A DNA stretch of 64,000 bases from Blastomyces gilchristii SLH14081 (lineage: Eukaryota; Ascomycota; Eurotiomycetes; Onygenales; Ajellomycetaceae): the NCBI RefSeq assembly GCF_000003855.2, contig NW_003101666.1, positions 217,934-281,933 on the forward strand. The letters run 5' to 3'. A program made the position numbers and the translations under genes. How positions within the stretch are numbered: position 1 is the first letter of the stretch; the number at the start of each line of letters is the position of its first letter. Positions 50,302-63,200 of this stretch are shown in pieces. The notes below the pieces were generated by a model that had not been told where the DNA came from, ran no database searches, and saw nothing but the letters and a program-made list of their open reading frames with translations.

Positions 50302-50834
50302 TGTAACGTGACGGAACCGAAGCGGTGGCTAGTTGGCGGCATCATGTAGAGATAGTTGTTTGAGAAGCTGTATGAGTGAGCTTGACTATCTTGCTTGAAT
50401 AGCAAGCTTGTAGGCTACAGAGTTATTGCAAGGATATCACAGATATGATACTTAGTATACTAAGAAGATTGTATGAGAAACACAGTAACTCTTATATATA
50501 TTTCAGTAGAAGAAAAATGAATCACTGACTTCTTTAATAAGAAGCCAGCATCTAGCTATTCTATATAGACAATGAGTGAATACTCTTCTTTCATTCTATG
50601 AGTGAGAGTAGCTGAAGTGATATCTCAGCAGTGTCTCACTGTCAAGAAAGAGTAATCTGCTGATCTTGTATAGAAGTGAGGTTCTCATATTTATTAATCA
50701 GATCTTTCTATGATATATCTGAATAATATTATAGAGTGATTGAAAACCAGTTCAGATGAGATGAAATCATCTGCATGAAAGTAATGAGCTATGTGAAATT
50801 ACAGCAGAGTCTTAGCACAGCTGAGAGTGTGATA
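50302..50834 (-). repeat. 3' LTR of Gypsy copy B
   Basis: 533 bp. The outer 45 bp (from 50302) are unmutated (acggaaccgaagcggtggct), while the inner end is mutated and terminates gtgata instead of gtgaca. Confidence 0.94.
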
Positions 50835-51295
50835 ATACTCTTCTCTTTAAGAGCATAGTTCTGATGCTCTCAAGATTATCAGATTGAGAGTTATCTTTGT
50901 TATATAGCAACAGTTATTAACTGATTAACAGTATATATACTGCATATGATATAAAGAAATAGATAAGTTTTTCTGCTAACTATATAGATCTTTCTTTTTC
51001 CATCTTCATTCAAATCAAACATATGATAAGTGAGTTTCTTATATATCAATTTAAGATGTGAAAAATGTAGTTAATAAGTGACTTGCAGATCTCTCATCAT
51101 ATTTCATTCTATATATGAAATTCTCTGTAAAAGTGATGTGTTTTAGAGACAAAGCTAACAGTAGTGACAGGATTTTTTGAAAAGATCTTTCTTCTTTATG
51201 ACACATTTTTCTTTCCCTCTCTCTCAATTGTAATAGTAAGTGTATGAGAGTATCATTCTTGAAAGACAATAAAGAGCTTATTCTGATGTTTTCTA

Positions 51296-51949
51296 GTGAT
51301 CAAATGTCTTTGTGATGCAGCTGCAGCCTCTGTGACTGTCAAGAAAGCCAGGTTGAAGATGAAGACAGCAGTGTCAATGAGCTGCAGAAGCACTGCTCTC
51401 ATTGTCACATCTTCTTCCTCTTCTACATCTCTTACAGCTGCAGTGATAGTAGTCATGCCTTGCAGTGAGATGTCATCTCTTCTGCTGACTGATTCATCTG
51501 TGTCTGGTCTGTTTCCTGCTCTCTCTGCCGCTGTTGCAACGCTGTCCCTCCTCTCAACCAACATGATGGCATATGACCCTGTGTGGTCATTCAGAGAGAA
51601 CTCTGAGAAGAGCTTGATTTCAGAGACAGTGACTCTGAGAAGCTCAATTCATAGTTTCTCTTTCATGACACACCTGAGCCCTGCTCAGAATACTGCTGAG
51701 TTGAGTCTGCAGAGTCTCACAGTTTCTTTATCTTCTCTCTGTGAAGAGGCTCTGATGCAGTCTCTGACTGACACTGTCACTTTTCTGTACTGTGCTAAGC
51801 AGCTGAAGAAGAGAAGGATTTTATATATCTATCTCTTCTCTCACTCTCATTGTTTTTATTATATCTGTAACAACAACTTCTATCTCTCTGTAAGTATTAT
51901 CTCACAGAAAGACATCATATCAGCTCTGATAAGAAGCTCAGATACTTAA
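51296..51949 (+). other. 218-codon antisense open reading frame inside Gypsy copy B
   Basis: This is the longest open frame in the AT-rich half and runs opposite to gag-pol, between the pol stop and the 3' LTR. The translation is Ser/Ala/Thr-rich, with LSPAQNTAELSLQS, YCAKQLKKRR and YICNNNFYLSVSI. Copy A keeps a broken homologue. About 51330-51600 still contains CC, GG and CG, so this patch is less mutated than its surroundings. The minus strand is also open for 104 codons at 51253-51564. No domain is recognised; an accessory element protein, a captured gene piece, or chance are all possible. Confidence 0.45.
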
Positions 51950-52656
51950 GCAGTACAGAGCAAGAGTCTCAGAGCTTCAAGTATTGACAGATTCTGTCAA
52001 GACTGAGAAGGTTCTTCTTACTCATCTGTAAAAGAAGGTGAAAGCATGAGTCTCTGAGATGAAAAAACATCTCAGAATGACTGATCTTAAGAAGAGATCA
52101 GCCAGCACTGCTGTTGAAAGCATCACAGAGATTAATTACTAATTGAAGAGAATCTCACTTCAGTTAAAGCAGATGACTGAGATGCTTTATAAGTTAATAA
52201 GTTAATAATTTCAGTATCTCTTATACTCTTTTATAGTATATATGCTCTTCTACAGCATGCTTCTCTGCAGTACTGCAGCACTAACTTCTCAGCAGACAAA
52301 GATATCAGTGCTGAAGACTTCAATGATGAAGAATGAGTTTGATAAAGATATAATTGTTAATGAGTAGATTCTGAGATTTCTTCTTTTTACTTTTTCAGCA
52401 GGCTGTGACCTCATTAGAATAGCAGTAATCTGTGAATTAATAATATTAATCTTTTTATTAATTTCAAATATTTCTTTTCTCTAATCACTTCAGGAATTTT
52501 ATACTTGTATAGTCTCATTAAACTTCTAAAAAATTCTTTGAGAGAAAATAGAAGAAGAGTGCTACAGAGTTTATAAGACATTGACTTATCACTGTGAGAT
52601 TATCTCTAAAAAAATCTTTTAAGAAAAAATGAGAAGTCTTAAACAGTATTTCTTGC

Positions 52657-55600
52657 TTAACATCTCTGATGTATAACAGAGTGATCTCTACTAGCTGTCT
52701 CATAGCTTGCAATCTCTTTCTCAGCATTTTTCAAATGCTCAAGCAGTTCTCATGAATTCTCTGACAATGAATAATCTTCTCATTTAATAAGATATTGAAG
52801 CTTATCATAATGTGTTCACTTGTTCAATATTTTCTTCATAAGATATTCAGTATCACTCTCAATCTCAATATTATTCAGCTGAGACAGCTCTGTCTCAGAG
52901 CATTGCTTATAGAGCTTTAAATAGAAAATGTAAAAAACAGAATGAATTGATTTCAATTCTGTAGATAATTTCAACTCATATATCTATTTATTCATCACTC
53001 TTATTACTGAAAAAGATTCTAGTTATCACTCACTGAGCTTCTTATACAGTCTTATTATCTTGATATTCTTTGCTGAAAGTAATACTTGATTCTCTATCAA
53101 GAACTTCATTAAAAGATGTTTTCAATTATAGTATTTCATCTGCTGCTTCTGAGTGCAGTGAATACTTTTCACTGTCTTCTTATGAATTTTATTCAAAAGT
53201 TTCAATCTTACTTTTACTTCTGATACTGAGAAGTACTCTGTTCTCTATATCTGTTCAATATTCTGACTGTCTATCTCTCTCTTTGAAACATTGTCTGTGA
53301 TGTCACTGAGTAATGAAGGATTATATTCATAATAAGTATAGAAGAGAGATATCTTTAAGATTACATTCTTTACATTGTTATATATGAATTCAGTGATCAG
53401 AAGATGTTTAAGCCAATTATTCTGATAATATGAATAGAACACTTGAAGATGCTGTTCTAGTGTCTGATTCTGATATTCAGTCTGATCATCTGTCTGCAGA
53501 TGAAATGCAGTACTGAGAAGACATCTTATCATAAGATGATAGTAAAAAGTCAATCAGTATTTGCTGATGAAGAGGAATTCTCAATCTGTTATTAACAATT
53601 TCAGAGCACTGTGATCATGAATGATGATATCTAAAAACAGATCAGTCAATTCAGAGGCTTTAATCTTTTTATAAGTAGAGATATATTTGATCATCTTTGT
53701 GAAACAGTCAATAATAACCAAAATTGAGTCATATTCTTTGACTCTTATCAACTTCAACAGATCAACTATGAAATTCATTAATAGATTCTGTCATGAGCTC
53801 TTTGAGACAGGCAGTGATATTAACTCACTGTATTACTTATACTGTGAGATCTTTATTCTTTAACAGATATTACAAGTCTCAACATACTCTTTGACATCTG
53901 TTCAGAGCTTGTTCTAAATATATTTATATTTTAGAAGCTTCTCAGTCTTCTCTAGTCTGAAGTGTTCTGTATGAGAATCATTATAATGAATTCTCAATAA
54001 CTTCTGATGCACTGCTCTGCTATAAGAGATGAAGACTGAATTATTCAGCAGTAGAAGTTCATATTCTTCTAGTTATCAGTGACTTGATTTCTTAGCAGCA
54101 CTGTTCTGCTCAGAGTCTGTCTCTTTCAAGTTCAAATCAGATTCTTTCTTCTTCAACTTCTGAATTTAAGCTACAGTAGAGATGTCTCTCTTCTGTAACT
54201 TATCAATGAATTTCAAAAGTAGTCAGATTGAAAGATTGTAGACTGTTTCATTCTTTGTCAATTCAATGATAGTAAGATATGATATGAGAAGCTCATAATC
54301 TTCAGTGTCAGTCTTCTACAGAGACTCAGATTTTCTTCCATCTTCTATACTGAGTTACACAGCTGTCTTACTGACACTGTTTCTGAGCTTCAGAGAATCT
54401 CAACTCTCTGCAGTCAGCTTCTTCTGCAGTGATGACAGAGATTCTTTTGTAGAATTCTTCTTCACATTAATAATATTATAATCAGATTATCTAGACAGTG
54501 TGTCAGTGAGGTTAAGCTGATCTGAATAATATTGAATATAGAAATCATACTCTGAAAGCAGCTTCACTCACCTGGCTTGATGTTCTATCAAGCTCTTTGT
54601 TATCAAGAAGTAATACAGATTTGTATAATCAGTGAGAACTTGCACTGAGTACTTACTACTCTGGAGATAATATCATCAGATCTTAAAGAATTTGACAATT
54701 ACTAACATCTCTTGATCATGAATATCATATCTTCTCTGCATGAGTGATAACTTCTTGAAGAAGAAGATCACTGATCTTTATTCACAGTGTCTTATAGACT
54801 CTGTGAAAAAGCCTTCTCTCACAGATATTTCATTGCCTGTATTCTCAGAGATGATTATTCTCTGATTCTTTCAATGTTGAAAGGTCTCTGATGTCAACTG
54901 TGAAAAGATTTCACAGACTTCATTTTCAGATGCATCAGTCTCACACTGACTGAGTAAGTCAGAGTTAAAATGATTCAGTATTGTGATATCTGTAAAAGCT
55001 TGTTTCAATTCTGCAAATGCCTGCACAGTATCTTGAGTGAGAGTAAACAGTTCTGTTTTTCTATCTTTCACACTTCTCTTTAACAGATCTGTAAGGAGGG
55101 CAGTAATCTGTGAATATGTATAGATGAATTATCTGTAGAAATTTGTAAATTTTAGAAACACCTGTATCTTGTAGTATGTCTGCAGCACTGGCCAGTTCTC
55201 AATAACAGAGACCTGGCTTCTATTCATTGAAATGTCATTCATCTCAATAATATAATCTAAGAAATCAATCTTCTGTATGTAGAATAAGCATTTTTCAGTG
55301 TTTATATAGAGTTAATACTGTCTCAAGTGACTTAACACTTCTCAAACATAAGTATCATGTTCTTTCTCTGTTTTTGAGAAGATTAGAATGTTGTTCAGAT
55401 ATACTATACAGAAGATGTTGACAAGGCCTCACAGTGTCTTATTTATATAGATCTGGAAGATGGCTGAAGCATTACAAAGATTAAAAGATAAAACAAGATA
55501 TTCAAAATTGCTGTACTTGGTATGAAAAGCTGTTTTTTAAACATTGTCTTCATTAACTCTGATTCTATAATAGACATTCTGTATATCAATCTTGATAAAT

Positions 55601-57402
55601 ACCTTTGCTTCAGATAATTGATCAATCATCTCATCAATTAACAGTAATAAATAGTAATTCTTAACTATCATTTTATTAAGACCTCTGTAGTCTATGTATA
55701 GATGTAGTCTACTATCTTTCTTGAACACAAAGAGTATAGACATCTCTGCTGAACTCTTTGATAAGTGTATTCAGTTCTTTAATTGCACTTCTTCAAGATA
55801 TTTATACAGAATATTCAATTTCTTTATAGATAAGTTGTACAGAGATCTGTACAGTGCTGTTGCACTGTCTTCAAGATAAATCTTATATTATATCTTGATA
55901 TCAGGAAACTTCACTGCTTCTCTTTCTGAAAAGATATTCTTATAATCTGTAAAGAGATGTTGTGTACATTTATCTTCAATGATAAATACTGCTGCTAATC
56001 TTATAGTGAGAGTGATAGCTTTTTCATCTGTTCTCAAGTCTCAGTCACCTGCTATACAGTATATTGACTCTATCTTTTTCTCAAGATTCTTCTGATGAAA
56101 CTCTTCAGATTTCTCTATCACTGTCTCTTCATTAGTGAGATAATACTGTCACATCTGAGTGACTCAGTCAATGAGAGAATTGTTTTCTCTTAATCACAGA
56201 AGATCTAGAATGATGTTCTTATCTATAATATTAACTGTGTGAAGAAGCAGACTGCTCTTCTTGAAGATTTCTTCTAAGTCTGTGATCACATACTTCACTT
56301 AGATTATACTAAAACAGTGATATTTCATTTCATTGATAAATTTCATATAATCTGACAGGCCTATCTTCTTTCAATTCTTCATCAAAGAAAAGAAATAGAA
56401 TATGAAGTTAACATTCACTCTAAAGTCAAGTAGACATCTCATTGATATCTTCTTATTCAGAGTATACATTGTGATTGTAACATGAACTCAGAGATATGAG
56501 AATTATCAATTCTTCATTTCTTTCTCTTCTTTATCTTTCACAGATACATTTGTCAGAAGAGGAGTTAACTTTAAGAAGATATCTTCTCAGTTTCTTCTCT
56601 TCTTCAGCTTCTTACAATCACTGACATAGTGATCATCAGCTCTGCAGTTAAAATAGAGATCTTTATCAAATCTTTTTTAATATTTCTTCACAGTGAGTGA
56701 AGAATCAGAATACTTGAAATTCTTCTTTACTTTCTCTGCACTGAAGCTGTCACAGCATTATTTAGATTCTGTCATTGATTACTTAGAAGAGATCTTATTA
56801 ATCTTTTTCTCAGAGAATTGATTATTCAAATAGATTCAGAAAGCCAGGTTGACAAGCTCAGTGTAATTGATTGATGAACTCTGATACTATGATATCATTA
56901 TCTACATCTTATGAATCAGCTTTGTGAGATAAAGCTGTGTCTTTAATTGATTCAAATCATCAGTTAATTTCTCTTAATATTCTTCAAATCTTGTATTGAA
57001 ATCAGAAGAATTCTCATCATCTCATTAATATAATGAGTTGAACTGCTGTGCTGCTGTGAAGCTGCAGTTACAGTAATCTTTGATTTGATTCAGTAGAAAG
57101 TTCTTGAATTCTTCTCAAGTCATTGCAGTATCAGTACACTCAAGCTCTCTCTTCTTGATAACTCAAGTAGTCACAGAGATGTCTTCAAGAAGATTGACAG
57201 TGTATATTACTTATATCTTGTGAGTATTATACTGGCTCAGATTAAGACAGAATTTCTGTTCAAGAGTATGAGTAAAGCTGTGAAATTCAGACAATATGTT
57301 TTTCTTGTATCTTGAAGAATCTTCAACCTTAATCTCTCTATCTTCATAATAGATGTAGGTATGTAGAGGCCGCGGCAGTGATAGAGCAGTTGAAGAACTC
57401 AT
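52657..57402 (-). pseudogene. gag-pol-chromodomain polyprotein remnant of Gypsy copy B
   Basis: All coding pieces are in one frame from the ATG at 57402 to TAA at 52657-52659, implying a fused polyprotein of about 1,580 residues without a frameshift between gag and pol. Landmarks: N-terminus MSSSTALSLPRPL; zinc knuckle FNCRADDHYVSDC near 56640; RT core LHLYIDYRGLNKM (ORF piece 55537-55743) and YLNNILIF where YLDDILIF is usual; RNase H TDASENEV near 54930; integrase with CNIC and LIRVKEYDSILVIIDCF (53581-53778); chromodomain with KLQYLIK, then a stop where Trp is expected, EDYSLSENS and ELLEHL near 52780. The in-frame stops are TGA almost throughout, as expected from TGG and CGA. Confidence 0.93.
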
Positions 57403-57591
57403 GTCAAAGTGTGCAGCAGGTTCAGAAATCTCAGATTTCTGCTAAGATAGAGGTGTACACACTCTAGAGAATGATGTAGAGTTTCTCTCAGAGAGTGAGA
57501 TCAGATCAGTCTCAGTGCAGGTGTATGAGACTATATCAGTCTATTAGAGCTTGACTGATTCAAACTTGTAATCAGATTAAGTGATTTGAAT

Positions 57592-58124
57592 TGTAATGTG
57601 ATGAAACTAAAGCAGTGACTAGTTAGCAGTGTCATGTAGAGATAGTTGTTTGAGAAGCTGTATAAATAAGCTTGACTATCTTGCTTGAATAGTGAGCTTG
57701 TAGACTACAGAGTTATTGCAAGAATATCACAGATATGATACTTAGTATACTAAGAAGATTGTATGAGAAATGCAGTAACTCTCATATATATTTCAGTAGA
57801 AGAAAAATGAATCACTGACTTCTTTGATAAGAAGTCAGTATCTAGCTATTCTATATAGACAATGAGTGGATATTCTTCTCTCATTCTATGAGTGAGAGTA
57901 GTCAGAGTGATACCTCAGCAGTGCCTCACTGCCAAGGAAGAGTAATCTGCTGACCTTGTATAGAAGTGAGGTTCTTATATCCATCAATCAGATCTTCCTA
58001 TGATATATTCGAATGATATTATAGAGTGGTTGGAAACCGGTTCGGAAAGAATGGAATCATCCGCATGGAAGCGATGGGCCGTGTGGAACCGCAGCGGGGC
58101 CTTGGCGCGGCCGGGGGCGTGACA
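57592..58124 (-). repeat. 5' LTR of Gypsy copy B
   Basis: 533 bp. The outer roughly 105 bp (58020-58124) are GC-rich and look unmutated, starting (minus strand) tgtcacgcccccggccgcgc; the inner end is fully mutated. Confidence 0.94.
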
Positions 58125-58129
58125 ACTTC

Positions 58130-61100
58130 CATGTCTTTATTACATCAAGCATTGTAATTCAGCTTGATGAGAATATGTATGAGATTTTATTCTTTGTTTT
58201 CATCATCTCTGCAACTGTCTTGTTCAGATTGTTCTTTGAGAATGTAAGAAAATACATTCATCTGATTTCAACACAGAGCTTTTATTCTGTTGACTGAATT
58301 TCCTTCTCATACACTTCTGCATCTGAGTGCTGAATTCAGTGACATCTCTTTGACAGATCACTGAATATCAGAAATGAGTTTAATTTCTCATCTGTCTGAT
58401 ATTCTTCATTGATGTCATTATGTTTATTCTATAATACAGATATATCAATATATGATTTCTTTTGAAATCAGTGATTTATCTCAGTAAACCTATCAGATGA
58501 AAGAGTTTGAAGAGATCTATTAAACTGAGATCTATGATCATACTTATTTTCAGAATTTTGATAGAATTTTAATAGTATTCTGATAAAATAATCAGCTACT
58601 TGTAGGAATATAATAAAGAAAGTATGATTATTAATATTAAGATAATATTTATTACTGATTACAGCTTTTATTAATATATCTCTTTTCAGTAATTCAATCT
58701 TATCTCTTTATTTTATCAAGACTGCTCATTTACTTCATTCATATCTTTTCAACTATATAACTTTTTTCTACAAATCATATCAGAAAGTAAAATGTTGTAT
58801 CTATTTAATTAAAATCTGAAATACTATCTGCTATCTATCTCTAGATAAGAATCTGAAGATAATCAATATCTCTCTTTTCTAGAAACTGCAAATGAAGATT
58901 TCACTGACAGTGATTCAGATATTGATGCTCTCAGTGAAGAAGTATTACTATTCTCAGTAAGTTTATCACTTTTGATGTCTCTATCATTATAAAAACTAAC
59001 ATTCTCTAAAGACAGAGTCATATAATAAGAATGCTGCTGATAATATTGAGTATATTAAGTGACTTTTGAAAGCAGCTGCTGAGAAGAATATTTCTGAAAA
59101 TGATGATTAAGAGAATTCTGATGAGTCAGTTACTGATGATATTGAAATATCAGCTGCTGATGCAATTGCTATTACTATTACTGATCAATTTATTGATTCT
59201 GATTCAGCAATTGATATATCTTATAAATACAGTAACTTTGAAATGAATTCATTTATTCTGATAATAAGACTCTTAGCTGAAGAGTCAGATATTTCCTGAA
59301 AAAACTACAAATCACTACTGTAAATTCTGTATTTATTAAAGAATATATTACTGATAAGTCTGCTCTCTGAAGATCTATCAACTCTGAAAAAGTAATACAG
59401 AGCATAATTTCTGATTTTATCAGTCAAGAAAACCTCAATTTCAATAGTGTTATTAATATAAATACTAACTCTGAGTTCTGCTCAGAAAAATCTCACTGAA
59501 TTCTTTATGAGATTACTATACTTTCAAAATCTGATTTTCTTAATATCTGCTCTTCTCAAATCCCCAACTTTCCAGCAACAAATGTATATAGAAATGACAG
59601 AAATTGTCAACAATTTCACAGAGTTATGACAATCTCATAGTTGAAGAAGCTCTGTTAAATATTATTTCAGCAAATTCATCTGATATTTATTAATAAATAA
59701 ACCTATTTTTTCTTCTGATTTTATTCAGTATTAGTGTGAGAATCTTGAATACTACTGCAAATCAGAGTTGAATGATATATCTTATATTGAAAGAGTGTAT
59801 TTTATCAGATATGATCACTGATATTCAGATATAAGATCTTATATAATAGTTCTGAAAGTTTAAGAAGCTGTTTACTATACTCTGCAGACTGTACAAAGAT
59901 TACTGTTCTTGAATTCATTATTATTTAGTCTCTTCAAAATAATTGTAATAAAGAATAAGATGAAATATATCTCAATTATACAAGTTCTCAATCAACTTAA
60001 TATTTATATGAATATAATATTTGAATCAGATTCTGATCTGTCAGTATATAAGAGTCAAGATCAGTATTTTCTTCACTAAGTCATGAGAACTAAAACTGAG
60101 ATGATTAAGATATAATCATATTGCAAATCTTCACTAATTCAGACTGAGTTGAAAATTGCAGTATATGAACAAGATTTTTGAAAAAGCATATTTTACTCTG
60201 ATATACAAGTTATTTCTCTGTCATATTAATTATTTATTAATGAATTTGATTTATATCAGAACATGTACTGAAGCTTAATAAATTTTTATTTAATTTCTGC
60301 ACTGAGTGCTGTTAAGTACTTAAAATAAAATAATATTTTTATTCTAATCTTTGATTCTTATAATATTAATTTTTCTGATATAGTTGCTGTATTATCATAT
60401 AACTTATCTACATTGAATTGTGAGAGAGTTATAATGAATATTGATGAAAAAAAGATAAGAGTGATTGCATCTTATATTACATTTCTTAAAGATATGCTGC
60501 AGTAAAATAGTAATACAGAAATCAAAGAATTAACAGTAAGAAGATTATACTAAAGCTGCTTTATTAATAATAAGAATTGATTGAATCTGAACTATAATCT
60601 ATGTAATAACAGCTGATTTCACTATTATATATAATATCTTCAGGCTAAACTAAATGATCTGCTGAATCTCATACTCAGAGATCAAATATGTTAAGAGTAA
60701 GAAATAATATCACAGACTGTATTTCTTTTTTAGATATATTTAAGTTTGAATTTAATCTCTTTTTTTTCATCTGATTCATATTATAGTGAGTTTGCTGATA
60801 TATCAGAGATTTCATACTTATTACTAATCAGTACTGTCTTATCACTATATAGTTAGCTAGAATGCTTCTAAATATTATAGACATTTTCTTTTTCTTACAG
60901 TTAAAATTATCTGCAGTCACTGATCACTCATCTTAAGAAATATCAGTTTCAAGAACATGCTTGAGCTTCAATCATTATATCTCTTATCTTGCAGTGTGAA
61001 CTTAAGAAGAAATGACTCAGTTCAGTGATGAAGTAGATTATTTCTGCAGCATTTTCAGTATTAAATCAATCATCTATTGATTTTATTATTCAGATATATA

Positions 61101-62473
61101 CAGTCATTGTAAGAAGTAATAGTCTATTAATATCTCAATCTCTGAGAGAAAATAATTCTGAAGTAACTTATCAAATCATACTTACAGTCTACTGATAGCT
61201 ATAATTTCTTATTGAAGCTGCAGTAAGAGCAGCAGTGACATTTAAATTATTTCAAGCTAGTTCAGTTATTAGTTATCAGTCATTCTCTGCTTCAATAATA
61301 AGCACAGTTGCTATATATATCAGTGATTATACTAAAAAAGCAAAGCTTATATGATATATGAAGAATTAACTGAATATGCATATTAATTTATACTATATTA
61401 AGCTGATTAAAGAATACACTGTATCTAACAACTGTAATATTCTGATAGAGAAGAATAAGTATTAAGACTATAAGAATCTAGTACAGTGAATAAATTATTA
61501 GAATATAAAGAAAACACTGCTCTTATAGAAGAGCTTTCACTGCATCTTATAACTAGTATAAAGAGATTCTTTTGACAGGTCTGACTTACATCTGATACAG
61601 AAGATTTAACAGTTATATACAGTTTATTCAGCACTGTTCAATTTATTACTATTATTCTTCAATTATAGATGTATGCAGTCAGAGACTATGATATCTATCT
61701 GAGAATTAAAAGTTCTCAGAGTTTTTCCTTTATCTATAAAGATAACTATCATACATTCACTAATTTCAGATATGTAAAATCAGAAAATTCCAGCTCAGAA
61801 TACAAAAACTGTTTACAAATTACAGTGTTTTAACATCTTCTGATACTTTGAAATCATTTGACAATATCATGACAAAAGAAAAGAGAACACAGTCTTAAAG
61901 ATAGACACATTAAATAGATAGATAGAAAAGAATAGAAAGGAAAAAATAAAGTAAAATAAAGAGAGACTGTAATGAAACAAATTCTCAAAAGATAATATAT
62001 AGCTGTTTTAACAGACTATATCTGATCAATTTCCTCCTCTTCATATTCAGATATTTCTGAATTCAGTCATTTCCTTATAGCTGCTTGATGCACTGTTCAA
62101 TAATCTGCTGAGAATAAATAAAGAATCAGATAATAATGATAATTCACTGAACTACTCTGTTAAGTTAGAGTTAATAAAAGATTATATTACTCTGAAGATT
62201 TTTAATCATCTATTATTAAGTAAGATATCAGAGAAAGTTAGTATATAATTTATAAATCTCTCAAAGCTCAAACTTCTTCATCTCTTTCTTAATAAGCTGT
62301 AAGAATTCTATAATACTGATTGAAATAAGCTCTCAGTTTTAAAACTAGATCACTGTCTGATTCTTTTCTATAATAAGTTAATATTCTCAGTTTGATATAT
62401 CTATTAATCAATTAGTTATTAACTTATCACTAACTTATAAATCAGAGATCACATTCACTGAATCTCTCTCATA
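58130..62473. other. AT-rich hypermutated interval of unknown origin
   Basis: About 4.3 kb depleted in CC, GG and CG with stops in every frame; the longest open frame is 70 codons. I cannot match it to the Gypsy family. It contains the third SINE-like copy. Probably an older degraded repeat, because this mutation type normally needs duplicated DNA. Confidence 0.6.
61643..61965 (-). mobile_element. Third, 5'-truncated copy of the SINE-like element
   Basis: Same orientation as the 1,080-bp copy and homologous to its last roughly 310 bp: tail (TTA)n-like at 61643-61656, then the shared core with gatgtatgcagtcagagac and agttctcagagtttttcc, ending at aaagagag where the two diverge. A target duplication is not clear; only ACTGT is shared at the flanks. 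Confidence 0.82.
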
Positions 62474-62478
62474 AAAGA

Positions 62479-63011
62479 TGTCACGCTCCTGGCCGCGCCA
62501 AGGCCCCGCTGCGGTTTCACACGGCTCATCACTTTCATACAGATGATTTCATCCTGTTCAAACTGGTTTTCAATCACTCTATGACATCATTCAGATATAT
62601 TATAGAAAGATCTGATTAATGAATATGAGAATCTCACTTCTATATAAGATTAGCAGATTACTCTTTCTTAATAGTGAGACACTGCTGAGATATCACTTCA
62701 GTTATTCTTACTCATGAAATGAAAGAAGAGTATCAGTTCATTATCTATATAGAATAGCTAGATACTGACTCTTTATTAAAGAAGTCAGTGATTTGTTTTT
62801 CTTCTACTGAAATATATACAAGAGTTACTGCATTTCTTATACAATCTTCTTAGTATACTAAGTATTATATCTGTGATATTCTTATAATAACTCTGTAGTC
62901 TATGAGCTCACTATTTAAGTAAGATAGTCAAGCTCACTTATACAGCTTCTTAAACAACTATCTCTATATAATACTACTGACTAGTCACTGCTTTGATTCT
63001 GCTATATTATA
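62479..63011 (+). repeat. 5' LTR of Gypsy copy C
   Basis: 533 bp, starting tgtcacgctcctggccgcgc. The first 60 bp remain GC-rich; the inner end reads atattata. Confidence 0.93.
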
Positions 63012-63200
63012 ATTCAAATCACTTAATCTGATTACAAGTTTGAATCAGTCAAGCTCTAACAGACTGATATAATCTCATATACTTACACTGAGACTGATCT
63101 GATCTCACTCTCTGAGAGAAACTCTACATTATCTTCTAGAGTATGTACATCTCTATCTCAGCAGAAATCTGAGATTTCTGAACTCACTGTATACTTTGAT

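Larger units (their letters stand above)
50302..58124 (-). mobile_element. Ty3/Gypsy chromovirus copy B, complete, hypermutated
   Basis: 7,823 bp with 533-bp LTRs (5' LTR 57592-58124, 3' LTR 50302-50834) and a perfect 5-bp target duplication ACTTC (50297-50301 and 58125-58129). Internal order on the minus strand: gag, zinc knuckle, protease, reverse transcriptase, RNase H, integrase and chromodomain in one frame (57402-52657), then 1.8 kb containing an antisense frame. Integrase after RNase H marks Ty3/Gypsy; the C-terminal chromodomain marks a chromovirus. Trp and Arg codons have become TGA throughout, so it is dead. Confidence 0.96.
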
